From Fulvivirga imtechensis AK7 (lineage in GTDB: Bacteria; Bacteroidota; Bacteroidia; Cytophagales; Cyclobacteriaceae), in assembly GCF_000331535.1 (NCBI RefSeq), contig NZ_AMZN01000028.1:35453-99452 (forward strand): a stretch of 64,000 nt of DNA. The letters run 5' to 3'. The notes under the pieces are model-generated. The model had not been told where the DNA came from and did no database searches. It saw only the letters and a program-made list of their open reading frames with translations. Within the stretch, counting starts at the first letter, position 1. Each line of letters begins with the position of its first letter. Both the position numbers and the translations under genes were made by a program. Positions 1-9,300 of the stretch are shown here, one piece after another.

Positions 1-1
1 T

Positions 2-625
2 ACCGGCTTTTATTTTGGCGCTTATGCGGAATATAAATGTATGGCTGAAGATGGAGCCGCAAAGACAGACGGCCTGGTGACAAAGAAGCCCGAGAACCTG
101 TCGTTCAGGGAAGCTGCGGCTGTTCCCAGCGGAGGACTTACCGCATTAGGTATCATCAGAAAAGCGGATATCAAAAAGGATCAGAAAGTACTTATTTATG
201 GCGCTTCCGGGAGTATTGGCACCTACGCAGTGCAGCTTGCCAAAGTTTTCGGAGGAAGGGTTACCGGAGTATGTAGTACATCTAACTTGGAAATGGTAAG
301 CTCGTTGGGAGCGGATGCTGTGATAGATTATACAAAAGAAGATTTTACGAAGAGTGGCGAAAAATATGATGTTATTATAGATGCAGTCCATAAAAAATCA
401 CGGGCATTCTGTAAGAGAGCATTGAAAAATGGCGGAGTTTTTCTTTCTGCTCACTCTTCCACTGTCCCTGGTCTTGAGGATCTGATCTTTCTCAGAGAGC
501 TTCTGGAAGCAGACAAAATTCGACCGGTTATAGACCGGTGTTATCCGATAGAACAAGTGGCTGACGCTCATCGCTACGTTGATCAGGGACGCAAAAAAGG
601 AAACGTAGTTTTAACGCTGGACTGA
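2..625 (+). CDS. Zinc-free-type medium-chain dehydrogenase/reductase (5' partial)
   Basis: The reading frame is open from base 2, so the gene starts before the window; the ATG at 41 is internal, since the upstream codons read TGFYFGAYAEYKC, typical of this family just before the cofactor domain. The visible 207 residues hold the Rossmann motif GASGSIGTYAVQLAK and the later VIDYTKEDF and GGVFLS segments of the quinone-oxidoreductase/alcohol-dehydrogenase (MDR) superfamily. It probably reduces or oxidises a carbonyl or enone with NAD(P)H. It is separated from the next gene by 107 bp containing an inverted repeat, so it may be a flanking gene rather than part of the cluster. A role as a trans-acting enoylreductase cannot be excluded, but nothing here supports it. 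Confidence 0.8.
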   Translation, partial: TGFYFGAYAEYKCMAEDGAAKTDGLVTKKPENLSFREAAAVPSGGLTALGIIRKADIKKDQKVLIYGASGSIGTYAVQLAKVFGGRVTGVCSTSNLEMVSSLGADAVIDYTKEDFTKSGEKYDVIIDAVHKKSRAFCKRALKNGGVFLSAHSSTVPGLEDLIFLRELLEADKIRPVIDRCYPIEQVADAHRYVDQGRKKGNVVLTLD

Positions 626-628
626 AGA

Positions 629-718
629 GTCTTGAGTATGTAGTCGCAGCAGGGAGTAAAGATCTGACGAATAGAGTAATACACTCCAATCTCAATACTC
701 AAACTCATATCTCAATAC
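629..718. repeat. Intergenic element with inverted repeat (GTCTTGAGTA...CAATACTCAA)
   Basis: Just after the stop codon of the dehydrogenase, TTGAGTAT (632-639) is followed by its complement ATACTCAA (695-702) and then by ACTCATATCTCAATAC (703-718). The last 16 bases recur exactly at 60151-60166, and the leading GTC[G/T]TGAGTA recurs at 23064 and 60130. It lies in the region where the promoter of the GMC/START/NRPS operon would be expected, but I see no clear Bacteroidota -33/-7 promoter. Function is unknown; a dispersed intergenic repeat is the simplest reading. Confidence 0.45.
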
Positions 719-732
719 CAAAATACCTACAT

Positions 733-2022
733 ATGGAAAACCAAAAAGCAGCAAATGAATATGACGTGATCATAGTGGGCTCAGGGACCTGTGGCGCCAC
801 TATTGCACGTGAGTTGATCAGGCACAAAAAGAAGGTGCTGATCCTCGAAAGGGGAGGTAATCGTCCACTTAGTGACTCGTTTTTTAAGACGATGTCTATT
901 ACCGATATGGTGAAATTGGGTGACAAGTTAATGACTATGCGGGCGCTTACCACCGGTGGGTCAACCGCCCTTTACCTGGCTGTTGCAGACCTTCCGCCAC
1001 TCGATGTTTTCAGCTCATTGGGAATAGACCTGACGCAGGAACTTGAGGAGGCGAAGAAAGAAGTGCCTATCGCACGCTTACCAAATGAACTGATCAGCCC
1101 GCAAACCTTGCGACTACATGAAGGCGCTTTGCAACTGGGGTATGAGGGAGAGATCAAAACAATGTTTATTGACCCGTCTAAGTGTACCACAGGATATTCC
1201 TATGATGCCAAATGGAAAGCGCGGACCTTTGTGCAGGAAGCAATTGGCAATGGAGCAACATTGATCAACAATGCAATGGTCACAAAAGTACTTGTGGAGA
1301 ATAATAAGGCTGTAGGTGTCGAATACAAAGTGAAGAAGAAGCAGGTCAAAGTTTACGGTGAAAAAGTGATCCTTGCTGCAGGTGCGGCTGCGTCACCGAT
1401 CATTCTTAGAGACAGCGGAATTAAAGAGGTGGAAAAGAATGGTTTTTATATAGACCCTAATTGTGGGTTGTTTGGCACCATTCCCGGACTTAAAGCAAAA
1501 AACAACTTCATGGGCTGCTGGGCAATGCAGTTGGATGATGATATCCAAATAGGCGACCTGAATGCAACAAAGAGTTTCTACAGGGTAATGATGCTGGCCA
1601 GTGGTAAACCTGAGCGCTTGTTTTCGTTTTCCAAGAGCATAGGAATAGGGGTAAAGGTGAAGGATGAACCCGGTGGAGAGCTTCTTGAGAACAACCGCTA
1701 CCATAAGCAACTGACCGAGCAGGACTACAGCAAGTTAAGAAAAGGTGAAGATGTAGCCGAAGAGATACTGAAAAGCGCCGGGGCAAAGAATATCTTTCGC
1801 AGCAGCTATGGTGCCACCAACCTGGGCGGTACCATAAGCATAAAAAAACATTTGGATGACAAACTGCAAACCGAATTTGAAAACCTGTTTGTTTGTGATG
1901 GTTCCATCATTCCGGGAGATGTTAGAATATCTCCAAACCTGACACTGATCTGTCTGGCGAAATACCTAGCTAAGCATTTATTATCTCCTCAGTTGGTAGC
2001 AGTCACTGAAACTGAAAACTGA
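733..2022 (+). CDS. GMC-family FAD-dependent oxidoreductase
   Basis: This 429-residue protein begins with the dinucleotide-binding motif VIIVGSGTCGATIARELI (residues about 12-29) followed by VLILERGG, the usual FAD site of glucose-methanol-choline oxidoreductases. A second family block is VILAAGAAASPIILRDSGI (about 213-231). The C-terminal LFVCDGSIIPGD...SPNLTLICLAKYLAKHL (about 388-417) matches the family's closing FAD-binding segment. The catalytic-His region is atypical: the usual H-x-x-GT-C-R-M stretch reads YGATNLGGTIS, so I see no obvious catalytic His there. The protein is shorter than most GMC alcohol oxidases. It is followed by two START-fold genes leading into the NRPS gene, so a tailoring oxidation of the product is plausible but unproven. 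The start has the long Rossmann N-terminus expected. Confidence 0.85.
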   Translation: MENQKAANEYDVIIVGSGTCGATIARELIRHKKKVLILERGGNRPLSDSFFKTMSITDMVKLGDKLMTMRALTTGGSTALYLAVADLPPLDVFSSLGIDLTQELEEAKKEVPIARLPNELISPQTLRLHEGALQLGYEGEIKTMFIDPSKCTTGYSYDAKWKARTFVQEAIGNGATLINNAMVTKVLVENNKAVGVEYKVKKKQVKVYGEKVILAAGAAASPIILRDSGIKEVEKNGFYIDPNCGLFGTIPGLKAKNNFMGCWAMQLDDDIQIGDLNATKSFYRVMMLASGKPERLFSFSKSIGIGVKVKDEPGGELLENNRYHKQLTEQDYSKLRKGEDVAEEILKSAGAKNIFRSSYGATNLGGTISIKKHLDDKLQTEFENLFVCDGSIIPGDVRISPNLTLICLAKYLAKHLLSPQLVAVTETEN

Positions 2023-2079
2023 CATTACTACGCTTATTAATTCAATTAAAACATATTCAAAAACAAATTCTTTAACGAT

Positions 2080-2865
2080 ATGAACACAGAAATGACCTCT
2101 GAACCAAAGCAGCCGGCTAAAGGCCGGAGAAGGCTTTTTAAATTCTTTAAAATATTCTTTGGAGTGATATTGCTCCTCGTTGTTGCAGGTGTTGTCGCTG
2201 ACTGGATATGGGTAAGATCCGGTGATAATCAATGGAAAGAAGTAATTGACAGAGATGGGGTGGTGGTACACAGTCTGAAAGCTCCGGGCTCATTTGTAGT
2301 ACAATTGAAAGCAAAGAAGCGCATGAAAACTAATTTGGGAGGGTTGATCAGCGCAATGCAGGATATGGAAGCCATGTGTAGCGAGGGTTGCTACGAGGCG
2401 GTAATTGTGGATAGGGTTGATTCACCTACTTCTCAGATAGTATATACCTATTCTTTGTTCGATATGCCATTCCCGCTTACCGATAGGGAGTGGGTACTTG
2501 AAAATAAGTTTCGTCAGGACCCTGACACCCGCGAAATAATCTATAAAATTGATGCAGTACCCTACCTGGTGCCTCCAAAGGAAGGCTTCGTTCGTATTAC
2601 ACATTTTAACAACAAATGGCGCTTTATTCCTGTGGGAAAAGGAGAGGTGGATGTGGAATGGTATATGGACATGAGCTATGGCGGCTATGTGGCTAACCTT
2701 TTTCACAACCTGGTAATCCCTAATATCATGCCCGAAAGTATGCATGAAATTGAAAGGATCGTGCAGGATGAAAAATATCAGAATGCGAAATTTGAATTTG
2801 TAACGGAAATAGATGAGGTTACGGCTGAGGGCGATGAGGTCGTAATGGAGTCAACTGCCTATTAA
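2080..2865 (+). CDS. Membrane-anchored START/SRPBCC-fold protein
   Basis: This 261-residue protein has a basic N-terminus (KGRRRLFKFF), one hydrophobic membrane helix at about residues 26-44 (FFGVILLLVVAGVVADWIW), then a soluble domain. The soluble part resembles START lipid-binding domains: alternating beta strands with YTYSLFDMPFPLTDREWVLE, an Arg-rich strand near FNNKWRFIPVG, a conserved VDVEWYMDMSYGGYVANLF segment and a C-terminal helix. START domains bind hydrophobic ligands in a deep pocket. It sits 57 bp after the GMC oxidoreductase and 87 bp before a second START-like gene in the same direction. Binding or shuttling of a lipophilic intermediate or the product is inference; a general lipid role is also possible. 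Confidence 0.7.
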   Translation: MNTEMTSEPKQPAKGRRRLFKFFKIFFGVILLLVVAGVVADWIWVRSGDNQWKEVIDRDGVVVHSLKAPGSFVVQLKAKKRMKTNLGGLISAMQDMEAMCSEGCYEAVIVDRVDSPTSQIVYTYSLFDMPFPLTDREWVLENKFRQDPDTREIIYKIDAVPYLVPPKEGFVRITHFNNKWRFIPVGKGEVDVEWYMDMSYGGYVANLFHNLVIPNIMPESMHEIERIVQDEKYQNAKFEFVTEIDEVTAEGDEVVMESTAY

Positions 2866-2952
2866 GCGTTTCCATGATATTAGAATAACCTGACAGACGG
2901 ATCTTCCTGTGCCAATTCAGGTTCGGGAGAATAACCTTCATGAATTAATACG

Positions 2953-3600
2953 ATGACCTTGGCCAAAGAACATCAAACCGGTGTGATACTGCTTTGCATA
3001 ATGTTGTTCAACACATGTTTAACAGTAGCGCAGTCAAGAAAGTGGGAAAGCGCCACGTCTAAAGACGGTAAAATTGCAACAAAATATAGCATATCAACCA
3101 GGTCAGATGAAAATGGCAATGATGTAGCATTAATTGAAAGTGTTACCACAGCTACCGAAAAAATAAACATGGATAGGTGTATTGAATTGATGAAAGATGT
3201 ATCGAAACATAAATTCTTCCATTCGGATGATTCGAGTACAGTAGTTAAAACCATTTCAGAAAACGAATGGATCATTTACTATTATACTGAAGGTACTTTT
3301 TTCACCCCCGATGCTGACGGAGTTTACACTTTGACTTTTACAGAAGATAAATCGAATAAAACAGCAGATTTCACCATACAAGCAGTACCAACATTGCTTG
3401 AAAGGACAGAGGCAAAGCGTTTTACATATCTGAATAAGGGTTACTCATTTGAAGATATGAAAGATGGTACAGTTCGGATCACGATGACCACCAGGCTGTC
3501 ACCAGCCTTCAGGGTTCCTGGTTGGATAATGAATATGGCTTTTCCTCATACTTTTTTTGATGTAATGCAGAAGTTTATAAACCTCGCGCACAATGAATAA
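2953..3600 (+). CDS. Secreted START-like protein of unknown function
   Basis: This 215-residue protein begins with a cleavable signal peptide (about residues 1-27; hydrophobic VILLCIMLFNTCLTVAQS). The rest shows the strand pattern of a START/SRPBCC fold (KWESATSKDGKIATKYS, NEWIIYYYTEGTFFTPDADG, DGTVRITMTTRLSPAFRVPGW and a C-terminal helix) and is a distant, unanchored relative of the preceding gene. The stop codon overlaps the start of the NRPS gene by 8 bp, which strongly suggests co-transcription and translational coupling with biosynthesis. Its periplasmic location would separate it from the cytoplasmic assembly line, so export, sequestration or self-protection are possible roles, all unproven. 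Confidence 0.6.
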   Translation: MTLAKEHQTGVILLCIMLFNTCLTVAQSRKWESATSKDGKIATKYSISTRSDENGNDVALIESVTTATEKINMDRCIELMKDVSKHKFFHSDDSSTVVKTISENEWIIYYYTEGTFFTPDADGVYTLTFTEDKSNKTADFTIQAVPTLLERTEAKRFTYLNKGYSFEDMKDGTVRITMTTRLSPAFRVPGWIMNMAFPHTFFDVMQKFINLAHNE

Positions 3601-6208
3601 AACAAACGAAACCTTAGAACGACCTTTCACAGCTATGGAAAATACGTCTTCCCGATCCCGGGGAGATCAGGACTATGCCAACTACTGGTCAGTACAATCA
3701 GGTAGTGATTCGCAGGTTTTTAGGTGGCTGCCTGATTCCTGTGGGAAGGAATTGGATGGAGATAGTGATAGTGATAGTGAGAATATAGTCACTATCCGGT
3801 TGACCAAACAACTATCCGATTGGGTTCGTGGTTTTTCCGGGGGAAAGTCTGTACAACCTTTTGTGTTGTTCCTGGCTGTTTTAAAGCTCCTGTTGCACAA
3901 GTATTCCAACCGGGAAGACCTCATGGTAGGGATCACTTATAATGCTGATATACTTCCGGTTCGTACGCAATGTATAGAGGGTGTTCAATTCAATAGGTTT
4001 CTGGCGGAAGTACAAAATGCGCTAGTACAAACACGGAAAGGCACTGTTGATCCGCTTCCGCCAAATAGCCACTTCCAGGTTGTTTACACCTACGGGGATG
4101 GCAACAACAAAAGCAGCGAGGTGGGCGACAGTTTAACTGTGGAAGTCGCAGAAGAGAAAGCATCATTTAGCATAAGCTTCGCTGCGTCCGCCAACATCTG
4201 TGATAAGAGCATGCTGCAGCGACTTTCCGGTAATTTTACCATGTTACTGACAGAGATTAGCAAAGCTCAGGATAACGTGGTACAAACCTATCCTATGGTC
4301 ACCGGGCAGGAACAGCAGCTTTTTGCATCGTTCAATGACACAAGCTTTGATTACCCTCGGGATAAATGTATTCATCAATTTTTCATTGAAAAAACTGCCG
4401 TAAACCCCAACCAAATAGCCGTAAGGTTTGAGAATGAAAGGCTGACCTATCAGCAGCTCTATGATAAATGCTGTGACCTGGCTTTGTTCTTACAATCGCT
4501 CAATATCCGGCCGGACAGCCTGGTTGGGTTATGCCTGGAAAGGTCTGTCGAAATGATGGTGGGGATCCATGGAACATTGATCGCTGGTGGCGCCTATGTG
4601 CCCATGGACCCTGATTATCCTAATGATCGGCTGGCTTATATGCTGGAAGACAGCCAGGCCTCAATCGTCTTATGCCAGGGCAGACTCATTGATAAGCTAA
4701 AACCTTTGATCAAAGAGGGTACTACATTGATCGCGTTAGACGAAAGCTGGAATGAGATTGCGGCCAGGGCAGAGGCACTAAGAGACCAGAAGAAGACCAT
4801 CCGTGAGGATGTCCAACCAAATCACCTGGCATATATCATTTATACCTCAGGCTCCACCGGCAGACCCAAAGGTGTGATGGTAGAGCACAGGGCGTTGGTA
4901 AATCGCATTGATTGGATGCAGAGGACATACCTTTTGAGTGAGAAGGATGTGGTACTGCAAAAAACACCTTTTAGCTTCGATGTTTCGGTTTGGGAGTTTG
5001 TATGGCCTATGATGGCAGGGGCAACGCTTGCTTTCGCCAAACCCGGAGGGCACAGGGATGTCCTGTACCTGGAAGATCTTATTCAGGAAAGTGGTATTAC
5101 CACATTACATTTTGTTCCCTCCATGCTACATGCATATCTCGACCATTCCCAAAGCCGGTGCGACAGTGTAAGGCAGATATTTTGTAGCGGAGAAGCTTTG
5201 GATAATAAGGCAGTAGCAGCCTATAAAAAACGGTTTCCAAGGGCTGTTTTGCATAATCTCTACGGCCCCACTGAGGCAGCAATAGACGTCACTTTCTTTG
5301 ATTGTTCCAGGTTGAAGACACCATTTGTGCCTATTGGCGCCCCGATCTCCAATATTCAGATCTATATCCTCGACAAATATAATAACCTGCAACCACTGGG
5401 CGTTCCCGGGGAGTTGCACATAGCAGGAGACGGACTGGCCAGAGGGTATCATAACCGCCACGAGCTTACCAGCGAAAAATTTGTGAACAATCCCTTTAGC
5501 CCGGGCAAGCGTATGTACAAAAGCGGTGACCTGGCCCGCTGGATGGAAGATGGAAATATTGAATATCTCGGACGGATTGACACCCAGGTGAAGATACGTG
5601 GCTTTCGCATTGAGACAGGAGAGATAGAAACCATCCTTCATCAACATCCCGATATCAATAATTGTGCTGTGGTGGTGCAGGGTGAGGGTGTTGAGAAGAA
5701 ACTGTTAGCCTTTTATCTGGCAAAGGATACGAAAGAAGGTAATGTAGTGAAATTGGCTGCTGAAAGCCTGAAGTCATTTTTGTTGCAGTCGCTGCCGGAT
5801 TATATGGTGCCTGCGGCATTTGTCAGTCTGGAGGAATTTCCTCTTACCCCGAACGGCAAATTGAACAGGCGTGCTTTAGAGTCTATAGACGTGCAGATGG
5901 AATCCAGCAAGGCATATGTTGCTCCGCACAATGATACAGAACAACGACTTACCGAAATATGGGGTGAAACGTTAGGTATTGAGGCTAAAAAAATAGGAGT
6001 TGATGACAACTTTTTTGAGCTGGGAGGCCATTCGCTGTTGGTTGCTCCGCTGCTCTCAGAGATCAGAGATCAATTTGCTGTGGATTTACCACTTAACACT
6101 TTTTTTGATGTGTACACCGTTGCCGGCCTGGCAGAAGTGATCAAAGCTGCCGAGGATCAGGATGAAGAGGAATTAGGTGATATCGAATTTGAGGAATTTA
6201 CACTATGA
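3593..6208 (+). CDS. NRPS loading module: half C domain - A (Ser) - PCP (NRPS1)
   Basis: The 871-residue protein has only the C-terminal half of a condensation domain (about 60-250; DLMVGITYNAD visible, no HHxxxDG). A complete adenylation domain follows (about 260-760) with TSGSTGRPKG (418-427), FDVSVWEF (about 462), YGPTEAAID and TGEIETIL. A peptidyl carrier ends the chain: NFFELGGHSL, phosphopantetheine Ser 814. Reading the ten specificity positions by eye gives D-V-W-H-F-S-L-I-D-K, nearly the EntF serine code. The lack of a catalytic C half fits a chain-starting module. The acidic tail (DEEELGDIEFEEFTL) looks like a short linear docking motif for the beta-hairpin docking domain that opens the next protein, whose ATG overlaps this stop by 4 bp. 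ATG 3635 is an alternative start. Confidence 0.9.
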   Translation: MNKTNETLERPFTAMENTSSRSRGDQDYANYWSVQSGSDSQVFRWLPDSCGKELDGDSDSDSENIVTIRLTKQLSDWVRGFSGGKSVQPFVLFLAVLKLLLHKYSNREDLMVGITYNADILPVRTQCIEGVQFNRFLAEVQNALVQTRKGTVDPLPPNSHFQVVYTYGDGNNKSSEVGDSLTVEVAEEKASFSISFAASANICDKSMLQRLSGNFTMLLTEISKAQDNVVQTYPMVTGQEQQLFASFNDTSFDYPRDKCIHQFFIEKTAVNPNQIAVRFENERLTYQQLYDKCCDLALFLQSLNIRPDSLVGLCLERSVEMMVGIHGTLIAGGAYVPMDPDYPNDRLAYMLEDSQASIVLCQGRLIDKLKPLIKEGTTLIALDESWNEIAARAEALRDQKKTIREDVQPNHLAYIIYTSGSTGRPKGVMVEHRALVNRIDWMQRTYLLSEKDVVLQKTPFSFDVSVWEFVWPMMAGATLAFAKPGGHRDVLYLEDLIQESGITTLHFVPSMLHAYLDHSQSRCDSVRQIFCSGEALDNKAVAAYKKRFPRAVLHNLYGPTEAAIDVTFFDCSRLKTPFVPIGAPISNIQIYILDKYNNLQPLGVPGELHIAGDGLARGYHNRHELTSEKFVNNPFSPGKRMYKSGDLARWMEDGNIEYLGRIDTQVKIRGFRIETGEIETILHQHPDINNCAVVVQGEGVEKKLLAFYLAKDTKEGNVVKLAAESLKSFLLQSLPDYMVPAAFVSLEEFPLTPNGKLNRRALESIDVQMESSKAYVAPHNDTEQRLTEIWGETLGIEAKKIGVDDNFFELGGHSLLVAPLLSEIRDQFAVDLPLNTFFDVYTVAGLAEVIKAAEDQDEEELGDIEFEEFTL

Positions 6209-6370
6209 CAATTTATTCGTTAATAAATACAGTCCGTGCCCTGGGAATCAAGCTGTGGCAGGAAGATGGTCAACTTAAAATAAAAGCGCCAAAAGGAGCT
6301 TTGACAGATGATATTCGTGAACAGATTAGCAGCCGAAAATCTGATATCATCGCTTTTTTAAGTCAGGTAT
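6205..6370 (+). other. TubC-type N-terminal docking domain of PKS-A
   Basis: Residues 1-55 carry the pattern LGIKLWQEDGQLKIKAPKGAL followed by IREQISSRKSDIIAFL, the signature of TubC-like beta-hairpin docking domains found at the start of NRPS subunits. Such domains bind an acidic C-terminal tail on the upstream protein; NRPS1 ends with one (DIEFEEFTL). Together with the 4-bp gene overlap this fixes the order NRPS1 then PKS-A. Confidence 0.85.
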
Positions 6371-9300
6371 CAGCTACTAAAAAGCTTCCGCCACCACTGC
6401 GTCCGGTTGATCGTGCTGAGCTTGACCGGCAGCCGCTAAGTTTTCTTCAGGAGCGACTGTGGATCATTGACAGGTTGAACCCTGAAAATACTGGTTATAA
6501 CATCCCTGCAGCTTTTGTCATTAAGGGTAAACTCGATATTGCTTTATTGAACAAAGCGCTGAACGTTTTAATAGCCCGTCATGAAAGTTTACGTACGGTA
6601 TTTCCTGATCATAAGGGGCAGGCCCGGCAAGTAGTACTCGATAGCCTGAAATTAGAGGTGGAATCGATTGACCTGAGCCGTACAAAGGCAAAGAAGATAA
6701 AATTGGCGGAAGCCAAAAAGATCTGCGAAGCGGATGCAACCGCACCATTTGATCTGGCCACAGGGCCGCTTATCAGGGCCAAAGTGATCAAGCTTGCGCC
6801 ACAAGAGCATATCCTTATGCTTAATATACATCATATTGTGAGTGACGACTGGTCGGCAAACGTCATGTTCAAAGAGCTCTTTTTGACTATGGATGCGTTG
6901 CAGGATGGTAAAGAGTTTGACCTGCCCGCACTGCCCGTGCAGTACCTTGACTACAGTGTCTGGCAAAGGCAATGGTTTGAAGAGGGCGGAGAGCTTAAGC
7001 GGCAACTGGCATACTGGCAACAGAAACTGGCAGGCGCTCCTGAAAGTCTGGGGCTGGCGACAGATTACCCCAGACCGGCAGTTCAAAGCTTTGAGGGCGC
7101 TTCACAGTCATTTACAATTGATCCTCAGCTCACGACCCTTCTCAGGAGTCTGGCTGAGCAGCAGGGGTGTACGTTGTATATGATGCTACTTGCGATCTTC
7201 AAGGTGCTACTCTATCGTTATACAGGTCAGGATGATATTTGTATAGGTACGGCCATTTCAAATCGACAGGCACAGGAGACCCGCGGCCTGATAGGAATGT
7301 TCGTCAACACGCTGGCTTTGCGTACTCAGGTGAAAAGTGAGGATACTTTCCTGGAGGCGCTAAGCAAGGTAAAGACTACATGTGTTGAGGCATATGCACA
7401 CCAGGATACACCATTTGAAAAAATAGTAGACGCTGTGCAGGTCAGGCGCGATCCGTCAGTCAACCCGCTGTTCCAGGTGATGGTTACACAAAATATACCC
7501 TTAAGTCTGCCAAAGGAAGATATACAACCATTTCATTTAGACCGTCACAGCAGTAAATTTGATATGGCTGTCGAGTTTACGGAAAATGACAATGAACTGA
7601 CAGGGGTCATTGAATACTGTACCTCCCTGTTCAGACGAGGCACTATTGAGCGACTGATCAATAACTTCATAGCGCTGTGCGCATCAGCCTCGGCTAATCC
7701 TAATGCTAAAATTACGGAGCTGAACTATTTGTCAGGCGAAGAAAGACAGCAATTGCTTATTGACTTCAACAACACAGAAGCTCCTTACCCCAAAGACAAG
7801 TGCATTCATCATTTATTTGCTGAGCAGGCAAAACAAAATCCCGATGAGATTGCAGTCATCTTTGAAGATGAGCAATTGACCTATAAGCAGTTGTACGATA
7901 AAAGCCATGTGCTTGCCCTATATCTGCAGTCAGTGGGTGTAAAGCAGGAAAGCCTGGTGGGAGTATGTGTAGACAGGTCTGTCGATATGATAGTCGCGCT
8001 CATGGGTATACTACAGGCTGGTGGCGCTTATGTACCACTGGACCCAAATTATCCTGAAGACAGAATTGCGTTCATGCTGCGAGACAGTCAGGCTTCTGTG
8101 GTGCTTACGCAAGAGAAACTGAAGAAGAAACTCCGCAAGATCGTGCCTCACGAAGCAGAGCTTATTGCTTTAGATCAGCAGTGGAAGGAGATAACAGCTT
8201 CTGTTTCAAAATCTATAGATCAAAAAGTAAAACTCAGCCAAAAGGTTACTCCGGATAACCTGGCTTATGTCATTTACACCTCTGGTTCAACAGGAAAACC
8301 TAAAGGTGTAGCCATTGAGCACCACAGCACAGTGGCATTACTGAATTGGGCCAAGGGTGTGTTCGGCAGGGATCAACTGGCAGGAGTTTTGGCTTCTACC
8401 TCTATTTGCTTCGACCTGTCGGTGTATGAGATCTTCCTGCCCCTTTCTGTGGGAGGCAAAGTGATACTGGCCCCTGATGCATTGGCGCTGACAAATTTTG
8501 CCCATAGAGCATCCGTTACACTGATCAATACCGTTCCCTCGGTAATGGGCGAACTCGTGCGGATCAAGAACGCCATACCCGATACTGTCACAACCATTAA
8601 TCTGGCAGGCGAACCACTTTCATCTGCTCTGGTGGATAAGATATATGACAACAGCAATGTAGAAAAAGTGTACGACCTGTATGGTCCTTCGGAAGATACC
8701 ACCTATTCTACTTTTACCCTCAGGGAAAAAAATGGCCCGCAAACTATTGGTCGTCCTATTTCTAATACCCAGGCATACATTCTGGACAGGTTCAATAACC
8801 CATTGCCGGTAGGGATACCGGGCGAACTGCATCTTGCAGGAGCCGGTCTTGCCCGTTGTTATCTCAACCGTCCTGAGCTTACCAGGGAAAAATTTGTTCC
8901 CAGTCCTTTTAATCCGGGCACTCCTATGTATAAAACCGGTGATCTGGCCCGCTGGTTGGAAAACGGTACTATTGAATACCTCGGAAGGATCGACAGGCAA
9001 GTTAAAATAAGAGGATTCCGTATTGAGATCGGTGAAATTGAACATTATCTGGATCAGCACCCGAAGGTTATTGAAAGTGCCGTAGTGGCTCAGGGCGAGG
9101 GTGTCAACAAAAAACTTATTGCCTTCTATGTTGCTTCGGAAACAAGAGTAGGTGAAGTGGCCAAAGTTTCAAACGAAGATTTGAATAAACATCTGAGCCA
9201 GTTCTTGTCTGACTACATGTTGCCTGCTACATTCGTTAGTGTTGAGTCAATTCCGCTGACTCAAAACGGCAAGGTAGACAGGCGCGTACTCGAAGCCATA

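Noticed and set aside
146..391. Antisense and out-of-frame open frames throughout the window (60-195 codons)
   Set aside because: They lie inside long + strand genes with clear domains, show no recognisable motifs and look like shadows of codon usage.
2887..2923. AACCTGA...TCAGGTT inverted repeat between the two START genes as a terminator
   Set aside because: The stem is 7 bp with a loop over 20 bases and no T-run; it is too weak to call.
3760..3786. GATAGT hexamer repeat in NRPS1 as a phase-variation switch
   Set aside because: The repeat unit is six bases and in frame, so copy change would only alter an Asp-Ser stretch, not switch the gene off.
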